A DNA stretch of 40,228 nucleotides, taken from an uncultured Treponema sp. (GTDB taxonomy: Bacteria; Spirochaetota; Spirochaetia; Treponematales; Treponemataceae). Under the pieces are notes generated by a model. It was not told the origin of the DNA. It did no database searches and saw nothing but the letters and a program-made list of their open reading frames with translations. The translations under genes were made by a program, and so were the position numbers. Of the stretch, positions 33,670 to 40,228 are shown piece by piece. Numbering within the stretch: the first letter of the stretch is position 1; the number at the start of each line of letters is the position of its first letter. The stretch lies in assembly GCA_947174385.1 (NCBI GenBank), contig CAMWIU010000005.1, forward strand, positions 1-40,228, written 5' to 3'.

Positions 33670-36432
33670 ATGAGGAATTTTCTCAAACATCCAAAACTGA
33701 TTATTTTTGTTTGCGTCGCGATTACGATTGCGATGGCTGTGCCGCTCACTTCGATTTTCATCGAAAACAATGTGCGCGTCTACATGCCGTATCACAGCGA
33801 TTCTTACAAAAATCTCATTCAGACCGAAGAGCAATTCGGAAGCATGGTGCCGATTGGAGTTTCGCTCGAGGCGAACGACAAGTCCACGATTTTAACGCCG
33901 GAATACATCGACGTTATTCAGAAAATTTCTGAGCGCGTGGAAAATTTTGAGGGAATTGAATCGCTGGATTCGATTACGAATATTGATTTTGTGTATTCGC
34001 TTGACGGAGGACTTGCCGCAGGAAAAATTTTGGGCGACGATTATGCCGGCACTTCCGACGATATGAAATCGATAAAAGAAAAAATCGTCGATTGGCAAGA
34101 TATGTACAATCGCGTCATTGTTGACGACACTTTTACGGCGGCGCAGATTGCCACCACTTTGAATCCTTCGCTGAATTCGAAAGAGCAAATCGCGCTTTTG
34201 AATAAAATCCGCGAAATTACTTACGAAGAAATCAAAGGGCACAATCTTGAGGCGCGATTTTTTGGCGACCCGGTTTTGAGCGACAACGCCACGGAATTTA
34301 TGATAAGCGATTTGTTCCGATTGATTCCGCTCGTCGCGCTTGTGGTTTTGGTTTCACTTTATCTTTCGTTCCACACAATTTCGGGAACGCTTTTGCCGCT
34401 TGCCACGGTTTTGATGTCCACGGTTTGGACTTGCGGACTTATGGCACTTTTCGGAATGACATTCACGATTGTGGCGAGCGTCATTCCTGTCGCGTTGATT
34501 GCTTGCGGAAGCGCGTACGGAATTCACGTTATGACGCATTATTATGCGTTCCTCGAAAAAGTCGAAGGCGAGATGACGAAGGAAAAACATCTTGACGCGA
34601 TTTGCGATGGCTTGAAAGATGTTTGGGTGGCGGTTTTGCTCGCAGCGATTACAACGATTGCAGGCTTCGTTTCGCTTGTGACAAGTCCGATTGTTCCTTT
34701 GAAAAGTTTCGCGGTTTTCACGGCTTTGGGAATCGCGTTTTCGCTGATTCTTTCGATAACGTTTGTTCCGGCGATGCTTTACATTACGCCGCTTGCGCAA
34801 GTGGGAAAAAAGCGCGGCGGAAAAATTTCTGCGAAATTGAAGAAGAAGCTCGATCGCGAACTCGAACGGCGCGGCGGCGCGTCTTCCGCAGAGGCGAACG
34901 GAAAAACGCTTTACAGCATTTATCATTTTTTCACAGGAACGAAAGCGCGCCTTGTGATTTTTGCGATTGTGGTTGTCGCGTGCTCGGCGTGGGGCTTGAG
35001 CAAATTGGTGATTGACACTTCGCTCGTAAATTATTTTCCTGCCAATAGCAAATTCCGCAAAGACATAAAATATGTCGATGAAAATTTCGCTGGAACGAAT
35101 TCGCTTTACTTTGTGATTTCGGGACAGGAAAACGGCGACATGACGAAGCCTGAAATTCTCAAGGCTGTTGACGACTTGCAATTTTATCTCGACGAAAAAT
35201 ATTCGGGAATTGGAAAAGCCGTTTCGTTCACGACGTTCATCAAACGAATGAATCAAGTGATGCACGTTCCGATGTTGGACGCGGCGGAATTTGAAACGGC
35301 GGATTTCGGCGGAGATTTTGCGCAAGACGATTGGGGCGCGGATGACTGGGGCGATTCTTCCGAAGAATGGGCGGATGCTGGCGATGAATGGGGCGAAGAT
35401 GATTGGGGTGATTCCGATGAAACTGCCGAAGATGCCGCGCCCGAAAAAGTGTGGGTTGATCCGAACATCGAATATGCGAAAGTATTGCAAAGCCAAATCA
35501 CAGTGCAGGACGCACTCAAACTTTTTGCGGACGCATATACGGCCGCCGGCGGAAAAAATGCCACAGTGCAAGGAATGACCGCCGAATTGCAAAAGTCTTT
35601 GAATTACAACGGACTTGCGTATTATGAAACGCCTTACGACTTGGAAAAATATCCCGCCAAGGACAATCAGGGCTTGGCGAATCTTGTGAGCCAATATTTG
35701 CTTTTGTATTCCGGCTCGCTCGACAGGTTCAGCGATGATCAGCTTGCGCCGAAATCGATTCGCATGCAAGTGCAATTGCGCAATCACAGCACCGAGGAAA
35801 CGAAAAGAATAATTCTCGATGCCGAAGAATTCGCGGCGACGCATTTTCCCGAAGGCTATTCAATCAAAGCGACTGGAAACGGCGAAATGGAACTTGCTAT
35901 GAGCGAAATGGTGATTTCGAGCCAATTCACGAGCATCATTTTTTCGATAGCGATGGTTTTTGTGATTATCGCGATTTCGTTCAAGTCGCCAGTGGCAGGA
36001 ATAATCGGCGCGATTCCGCTTGCGTTCACAATCATATTGAACTTTATGACGATGGGCTTTGCGGGAATCCATTTGGATTTGGTCACGAGCATAATCGCTT
36101 CAGTGGCGATCGGAGTGGGCATCGACTACACGATTCACTTTATGGAAAGCTACAAAGTTTTGCGCGGCGCGGATCGCAACGTGGAAAACGTAACGCTCAA
36201 AACTTTTGCGGTGGCAGGACACGGCATTGTGACAAATGCGCTTGCGGTGGGACTTGGATTTTTGGTTTTGGTTCTTTCAAAGTTTTCGATTTTGCGATGC
36301 ATAGGAATTCTTGTCGCCATCGTGATGTTCTCAAGTTCGTTTTTGGCGATGACGGTGATTCCGGGAATCTTGAACGCATTCGATCCGAAATTTATGCAGT
36401 CAAAGGAGGAGCGTGAAGAATCTAAAAATTGA
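33670..36432 (+). CDS. RND/MMPL-family permease
   Basis: 920 aa, with the RND layout: one membrane segment at the N-terminus, a periplasmic domain, a cluster of about six membrane segments (220-390), a second periplasmic domain, and a second cluster (about 750-905). It is of the MMPL/HpnN-like type, which exports hydrophobic compounds or lipids using the proton gradient, rather than the tripartite AcrB type. The second periplasmic domain contains a long acidic segment (about 540-595) made of QDDWGADDWGDSSEEWADAG-like repeats. GCGAGG precedes the ATG. It is followed by a LolA-like protein and an outer-membrane barrel, suggesting envelope-crossing transport. Confidence 0.9.
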   Translation: MRNFLKHPKLIIFVCVAITIAMAVPLTSIFIENNVRVYMPYHSDSYKNLIQTEEQFGSMVPIGVSLEANDKSTILTPEYIDVIQKISERVENFEGIESLDSITNIDFVYSLDGGLAAGKILGDDYAGTSDDMKSIKEKIVDWQDMYNRVIVDDTFTAAQIATTLNPSLNSKEQIALLNKIREITYEEIKGHNLEARFFGDPVLSDNATEFMISDLFRLIPLVALVVLVSLYLSFHTISGTLLPLATVLMSTVWTCGLMALFGMTFTIVASVIPVALIACGSAYGIHVMTHYYAFLEKVEGEMTKEKHLDAICDGLKDVWVAVLLAAITTIAGFVSLVTSPIVPLKSFAVFTALGIAFSLILSITFVPAMLYITPLAQVGKKRGGKISAKLKKKLDRELERRGGASSAEANGKTLYSIYHFFTGTKARLVIFAIVVVACSAWGLSKLVIDTSLVNYFPANSKFRKDIKYVDENFAGTNSLYFVISGQENGDMTKPEILKAVDDLQFYLDEKYSGIGKAVSFTTFIKRMNQVMHVPMLDAAEFETADFGGDFAQDDWGADDWGDSSEEWADAGDEWGEDDWGDSDETAEDAAPEKVWVDPNIEYAKVLQSQITVQDALKLFADAYTAAGGKNATVQGMTAELQKSLNYNGLAYYETPYDLEKYPAKDNQGLANLVSQYLLLYSGSLDRFSDDQLAPKSIRMQVQLRNHSTEETKRIILDAEEFAATHFPEGYSIKATGNGEMELAMSEMVISSQFTSIIFSIAMVFVIIAISFKSPVAGIIGAIPLAFTIILNFMTMGFAGIHLDLVTSIIASVAIGVGIDYTIHFMESYKVLRGADRNVENVTLKTFAVAGHGIVTNALAVGLGFLVLVLSKFSILRCIGILVAIVMFSSSFLAMTVIPGILNAFDPKFMQSKEEREESKN

Positions 36433-36555
36433 AATATTGGGAAATCTAAAAGAAAAAATTTTGCGCGAAAGCGTGAAAAAAATCGCGCGGAATTTTAATT
36501 TCGCGCACGTAAAAAAATTGAAATTTTGTTTATAACTTTTTTTAAGGAGAAAACT

Positions 36556-37353
36556 ATGAAAATTACAAAGAAAATTGCGGCCGTACTCGGTGCATTGGCA
36601 ATCGGTTGTGCGGCGTTCGCTTTGGACGGACGCACTGTAATGCAAAACGCGGACAACGTTGAAAAGCCGAAATTCACTCGGGCGCAAGTGCAGATGATTT
36701 TGATCGAAAAAAGCGGCGCGAGCGAAACCCGCGTCATCGACGAATGGGGCAAAAATGAAAACGGCCTTTCCACGATGGTGATGCAGTTCAACAGTCCCGC
36801 GAGCGTCAAAGGCACTCGATTCAGCCAGCAGGAAAATGGCGGCGGAAAAGCCGACACAAAATTCATTTTCTTGCCGGACGTTGGCACGGTTCGCCCAGTC
36901 GCCGCAAGCCAAGGAAGCAGTTCCTTCATGGGAAGCGACGCCACTTACGACGATATGTCCACTCGCGACGTTGACGAAGACATGCACGAGCTTCTTGCCG
37001 AAACCGAGGCGAAAGGTCAATTCAAAAATTGCGCCAAAGTCAAGTCCACTCCGAAAGACGCGAAAAGCAGCCAATATGCTTACAGAATTTCTTGGGTGGA
37101 CAAAGACACTTGGGTTCCAGTTTACGTCGAAATGTACAGCAAAAAAAACGGAAAAGTTTGCAAGACGCTCGAAGTGAAAAATCTCAAAGTCATCAAAGGT
37201 TATCCCACGCCGCTCGAAAACGAAATGACGAATTTGGAAACGGGACACAAAACTCGCCTCGTGATGAGCGAAGAACGCCTCAAGTTTGACGAGCCGATAA
37301 ATCCCGCATATTTTTCAAAAGGATTTTTGCAGAACGGAAAAGTGGCAAAATAA
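36556..37353 (+). CDS. LolA-like outer-membrane lipoprotein-sorting protein
   Basis: 265 aa, with a signal peptide (MKITKKIAAVLGALAIGCAA, cleaved near FA-LD). The mature protein has the features of the 'outer membrane lipoprotein-sorting protein' family found next to MMPL permeases: a long half-barrel-like beta region, with GTRFSQQENGGGKADTKFIF and RISWVDKDTWVPVYVEMYSK. It probably binds a lipid or lipid-modified group from the permease in the periplasm. The start is ATG 36556, after AAGGAG (36544-36549). It is not LolA itself, judging by length and the typical neighbours. Confidence 0.85.
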   Translation: MKITKKIAAVLGALAIGCAAFALDGRTVMQNADNVEKPKFTRAQVQMILIEKSGASETRVIDEWGKNENGLSTMVMQFNSPASVKGTRFSQQENGGGKADTKFIFLPDVGTVRPVAASQGSSSFMGSDATYDDMSTRDVDEDMHELLAETEAKGQFKNCAKVKSTPKDAKSSQYAYRISWVDKDTWVPVYVEMYSKKNGKVCKTLEVKNLKVIKGYPTPLENEMTNLETGHKTRLVMSEERLKFDEPINPAYFSKGFLQNGKVAK

Positions 37354-37368
37354 AAATTCATAAAAATC

Positions 37369-37421
37369 GTGGGCAAGTATGAGCGCGAAATTTTGTTCTA
37401 AAAAACGCGCGACTTGCTCAC
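37369..37421. repeat. intergenic hairpin between the LolA-like and barrel genes
   Basis: GTGGGCAAGT...ACTTGCTCAC with an inner CGCG/CGCG pairing, around an A/T-rich loop. No T-run, so it is not a terminator; it may shape relative mRNA stability within the operon. Confidence 0.45.
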
Positions 37422-37448
37422 AAACTTGAATTGGTTGTGGAGAAAAAA

Positions 37449-38849
37449 ATGAAAACTGCGAAAAAAATTTTCTTTATTTCTTTGGTCGCGCTTTTTTCCA
37501 TGGCGCAAATTTTCGCGCGAGATTGGGATGACGACTGGGGCGGCAATTCCGATTCCGTTTCGAATTCCGGCGAGGAAAGCGCGGGCGGATTTTGGAACAA
37601 ATTCAAAATTTCGGGCGACGCGAGTTTGGGCGGAAGAATTTATTTTGACGGCGAAAGCGCGGAGAAAACCGAAGCGTGCGCCATTCCCGAATTGGAAATC
37701 GGTTTGGACTACGAAGGCTCTTCCACGAATTTCACGGCGCGGATAAATCTTTCGGAGCGCACGCTGCTTCACAATCAAATCGACATTCTCGATGAATTCC
37801 GCGCGGACTTGTTTTTGGGCGACTTCGTTTTGAGCGCGGGAAAAATGAAAGTGGTTTGGGGCAAAGGCGACAAGCTTCATGTGCTTGACAATTTCAACGC
37901 GAACGACTACACGGATTTTTTGATTCCCGATTATTTGGACAGACGCGCGGGCGAATATATGTTCCGAGTGCAATACAACGCGCCGTCCGTGTTCCGCATG
38001 GAAGGAATTTGGACGCCTGTAATGCGCGGCGAAATTTATACCGAGGACGGACGCTGGGTTCCAAACAAAGTGAATAGTTTGAAAAGTCAAGTAACAAAAA
38101 CTTTGATGTCAGAAAACGCTAGCTACAATTTTGGGAATTTTATGTATCCGAACACAAATCGCCTTGAATACGGACAATTCGGCTTCTACGGAAATTTTTC
38201 GATAGGTATTGTGGATTTGGGCGTTTCGTATTATAACGGACATTACAAGCAAGTGAGCGCGAATATGTCTGCTGTTAATCCTATTACTAAATTGGGAATT
38301 CCGACTTTGGAATACGACAAACTTCAAGTGTTCGGATTGGACGCGCAGACGGCGGCAGGTCCGTTCACGTTGCGCGCGGAACTCGCCTACAATCTCACCA
38401 AGGATACGGCGGGCGATGATCCGTGGGTGCACAATAACAGCATTTCGTATTTGGCAGGATTCGATGTGGGCATTCCGCTTCACAATTTGAATTTGAATGT
38501 CCAGGGAACTGGAAATTTTGTTTTGAAAAACGACAAGATTACGGAAGGTGCTTACAAAAAATATGACACGGACTACGATCCGACCGGCTGCTACAGCAAC
38601 AACAAAATTGTCGTGCAGCTCAAGGACACATTCTATTATGAAAAAGTCGAAGCCGTGGTGAAAGCCATTTACGGATTCGAGCGGCGCGATTTGGTTTTGA
38701 TGCCAGAAGTTTCGTACAAAATCCGCGACGGCTGGAAGGCAAAACTTTCGGGCTTGTTCATCCACAATTTCGGCGATGACGAGGACAGCGAATTTGCTGG
38801 CTGGCTTGACAACAGTTTCATTCAACTGACGGCGAGTTATTCGTTCTAG
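37449..38849 (+). CDS. outer-membrane beta-barrel protein of the RND operon
   Basis: 466 aa, with a signal peptide (MKTAKKIFFISLVALFSMAQ, cleavage near IFA-RD). The mature N-terminus is RDWDDDWGG, then a Ser/Gly/Glu-rich linker, then alternating beta-strand sequence to the end. The final residue is Phe (LTASYSF), as in outer-membrane barrels. WGKGDKLHVLDNFNANDYTD is a recognisable motif of the DUF1302-like barrels found with MMPL permeases. It probably receives material from the LolA-like protein. The start is the ATG at 37449 (GTGGAG before it). Confidence 0.8.
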   Translation: MKTAKKIFFISLVALFSMAQIFARDWDDDWGGNSDSVSNSGEESAGGFWNKFKISGDASLGGRIYFDGESAEKTEACAIPELEIGLDYEGSSTNFTARINLSERTLLHNQIDILDEFRADLFLGDFVLSAGKMKVVWGKGDKLHVLDNFNANDYTDFLIPDYLDRRAGEYMFRVQYNAPSVFRMEGIWTPVMRGEIYTEDGRWVPNKVNSLKSQVTKTLMSENASYNFGNFMYPNTNRLEYGQFGFYGNFSIGIVDLGVSYYNGHYKQVSANMSAVNPITKLGIPTLEYDKLQVFGLDAQTAAGPFTLRAELAYNLTKDTAGDDPWVHNNSISYLAGFDVGIPLHNLNLNVQGTGNFVLKNDKITEGAYKKYDTDYDPTGCYSNNKIVVQLKDTFYYEKVEAVVKAIYGFERRDLVLMPEVSYKIRDGWKAKLSGLFIHNFGDDEDSEFAGWLDNSFIQLTASYSF

Positions 38850-38881
38850 GATTTTTGAAATTTATTTGTACGAAAGTTTTG

Positions 38882-39050
38882 CCCCCCCCCACATATACGC
38901 TTTACGTTGTGGGGGAGGGGGATTTTGATTCGCGCGGAGGGTTTCATACCCCGACGCTCTGCGTCGCAATAAAGGGTATAAACCCGACTGCAACACCTTA
39001 TGAGAACAACAAACGCCGACGCTTCGCGTCGGGGTTTGTTGATTCGCGCG
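38882..39050. repeat. hairpin-rich intergenic block after the barrel gene
   Basis: First a C9 tract at 38882-38890 with ACA...TGTGGGGG pairing. Then two hairpins with trinucleotide tips: CGACGC-TCT-GCGTCG flanked by GGGTTT/AAACCC arms (about 38940-38986), and CCGACGC-TTC-GCGTCGG extended by AACAAAC/GTTTGTT (about 39008-39041). GATTCGCGCG occurs at both ends (38927-38936 and 39041-39050), as a direct repeat around the two hairpins. No gene. Confidence 0.6.
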
Positions 39051-39128
39051 TCTATGTATGTTGGTTTTTAAAAGTTCTTCTCGCAACGAACCGAGAAGAA
39101 AAATTATTTTTGATGGAAGGGAATTTTT

Positions 39129-39530
39129 ATGAATCAAGAAGACGCGATTATTGAAATTTTCAAAAAGGCGAATGAATGCATTCCTGTTTTTCAGGCGATG
39201 GCTGATTCCGAGCGGCTTTTTATTTTGCTCAAACTTTTTTACGCCGGCCCGCGCGGAAAAAACGTTGCCGAAATTTCCGACAAAACGCGCCTTTCGCGTC
39301 CCGCCATTTCCCACCATCTGAAAGTTCTGAAAGCGGCGAAAATAATCGATTCGCGCAAAGAAGGAACGCAAATTTATTACACCTTGAATTCAACGGAAAA
39401 ACTTTCGCTCGTGGAAGATCTGCTCAAAAAACTTTACGAACGCTTGGAAGTCATCGACGCGAATTTTGAAGAGATGAATGGCGAAGTAGTGGCACGAATA
39501 ATTTCTCGAGCACAGGCTTTGTTGAAATAA
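39129..39530 (+). CDS. ArsR-family transcriptional regulator
   Basis: 133 aa. Winged helix-turn-helix: MADSERLFILLKLFYAG (helix 1-2), VAEISDKTRLSRPAISHHLK (recognition helices), then the wing ID.RKEGTQIYYTL. ArsR-type proteins are dimeric repressors that release DNA on binding metals or other ligands. No Cys-rich metal site of the classic ArsR type (CVC) is visible, so the ligand is unlikely to be arsenite. GGAAGGGAA (39116-39124) precedes the ATG. It may repress the RND operon through the palindrome at 33619-33634. Confidence 0.9.
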   Translation: MNQEDAIIEIFKKANECIPVFQAMADSERLFILLKLFYAGPRGKNVAEISDKTRLSRPAISHHLKVLKAAKIIDSRKEGTQIYYTLNSTEKLSLVEDLLKKLYERLEVIDANFEEMNGEVVARIISRAQALLK

Positions 39531-39803
39531 GCAAGCCACGTTTGTCTTGGGAGGGGAAAGCCTTCCCCTCGCTCCAGCCCGCTCGCGCGGTCTTTTGCTA
39601 CCCCTTCTCCTAGGGGCGCAGCCCCTAAAACCCTGCGCAAGCGTTCATTTCGGCTCGGTCGCTTGCGCGGCTTGTTCAATGAACGGCGACAACGACGGTA
39701 TAAGCATTGTTCCACTGTGACTTGATCTTGTCGAAAACACCGCTATATGAATAAAGCGGTTTTGGGTTCAAATTCTTTCAGGGAATTAGACGGAATTCAT
39801 TCA
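39531..39803. other. non-coding, GC-rich hairpin region
   Basis: Holds AGGGGAAAGCCTTCCCCT, and TAGGGGC-GCA-GCCCCTA (39611-39627). GCGCAAGCGTTCATTTCGGC (39635-39654) begins a 28-bp sequence that recurs at 40038-40065 with one mismatch. No gene. Confidence 0.6.
39635..39662. repeat. 28-bp direct repeat, left copy
   Basis: Matches 40038-40065 at 27 of 28 positions (G against A at base 7). The two copies bracket the 22-bp array. Confidence 0.75.
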
Positions 39804-40025
39804 AAAGATACAGTCTTTTGGTCTGAAAGATACAGTGATTTGAACCGAAAGATACAGTCTTTTCGTCCGAAAGATACAGTGTTTCATGGGTAAAAGATAC
39901 AGTCTTTCGGACCGAAAGATACAGTGATTTGGATCAAAAGATACTATCTTTTACCCCTAAAAATGCCCTTTTTTGCCCAAAAAGATACAGTGTTTTGAAC
40001 CGAAAGATAGTATCTTTTAACTATC
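39804..40025 (+). repeat. array of ten 22-bp units (AAAGATACAGT core)
   Basis: Units begin at 39804, 39826, 39848, 39870, 39893, 39915, 39937, 39959, 39981 and 40003: period 22 with one 23. The core AAAGATACAGT is exact in seven; 39937 and 40003 are variants with the perfect palindrome AAAGATA(C/G)TATCTTT, and 39959 is decayed. Odd- and even-numbered units differ in the second half (GTCTTTT type against GTGATTT type), so the older unit may be 44 bp. No reading frame runs through it. Confidence 0.9.
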
Positions 40026-40037
40026 TTTCCAAAATTC

Positions 40038-40065
40038 GCGCAAACGTTCATTTCGGCTCGGTCGC
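40038..40065. repeat. 28-bp direct repeat, right copy
   Basis: See the left copy at 39635-39662. Same orientation, 403 bases apart. Confidence 0.75.
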
Positions 40066-40141
40066 ACGAGGCTCGCTTATTTTTCTCGCGAGAAACGCGG
40101 CATTCTCCATACGAAAAAAAATCTCTTTAAAAACCACGCAG

Positions 40142-40200
40142 AAAATGTGCCATTTCCTGCGCCTTCCCCAAGTCCCTGCGTTCTACAAAATGTGCTATTT
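40142..40200. promoter_or_regulatory. direct repeat AAAATGTGCYATTT near the window edge
   Basis: AAAATGTGCCATTT at 40142-40155 and AAAATGTGCTATTT at 40187-40200, 45 bp apart, each near CTGCG. They could be control sites for a gene beyond the right edge. Nothing else is visible in 40066-40228. Confidence 0.4.
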
Positions 40201-40228
40201 TTTTACCCCCTCTACGCAAGCCTTGCGG

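Noticed and set aside
34354-35844. 496-aa open frame on the minus strand inside the RND permease gene
   Set aside because: Arg/His/Phe-rich antisense shadow of a strongly supported gene; a codon-bias artefact.
39434-39715. 93-aa minus-strand reading frame (GAAPLGEGVAKDRASGLERG)
   Set aside because: It runs through GC-rich intergenic hairpins and overlaps the ArsR gene; no ribosome-binding site. Such peptides arise from intergenic repeats.
39804-40025. CRISPR array
   Set aside because: The 22-bp period leaves no room for spacers and repeats; the variable part follows two fixed types; no cas genes.

Overview
The window looks like chromosomal DNA of a host-associated Treponema or a close spirochaete. 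This is inference from gene content and protein character, not from a search. Supporting signs are BspA-like leucine-rich-repeat surface proteins, a MurA with Asp instead of the catalytic Cys, a complete potABCD polyamine importer with two potD genes, fermentative and oxygen-defence enzymes (pyruvate formate-lyase, flavodiiron protein), and EAL-type c-di-GMP proteins. No rRNA or tRNA gene was recognised. 

Layout. (1) 1-4000 is an accessory-looking segment: the end of one BspA-like protein, a YccF-like membrane protein, a small antitoxin-like gene on the minus strand, a second BspA-like protein of 707 aa, then a frameshifted P-loop gene preceded by a chain of hairpins and followed by a 45-codon reading frame that ends inside a perfect inverted repeat. 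(2) 4023-12529 is housekeeping and envelope: rpmB, an ABC-F ATPase, a dGTPase-like HD hydrolase, an EAL protein (minus), a 500-bp non-coding stretch, and a two-gene membrane operon with LptF/LptG-like 3+3 topology, one member carrying an inserted helical repeat region. (3) 12646-17088 holds murA (minus), an XRE repressor (minus), a four-copy palindromic operator array, and a divergent glycosyltransferase/membrane-protein pair. (4) 17305-22849 is potA-potB-potC-potD-potD2. (5) 23134-30946 has a DEAD-box helicase with DEGD in motif II, a nucleoside phosphorylase (minus), a second EAL protein coupled to a Gfo/Idh/MocA oxidoreductase, and a flavodiiron protein. (6) 31106-33442 is pflB. (7) 33670-38849 is an envelope export operon (RND/MMPL permease, LolA-like periplasmic protein, outer-membrane barrel), followed by an ArsR-type regulator. 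(8) 39531-40228 is non-coding and contains a striking array of ten 22-bp units, bracketed by a 28-bp direct repeat.

The best candidates for something undescribed are the 22-bp array at the right end, the XRE operator array with about 29-bp spacing, the RND/LolA/barrel operon in which the permease and the barrel share an acidic Trp-Gly motif, and a recurring class of intergenic hairpins whose stems differ but whose tips are alike (GC-trinucleotide-GC).
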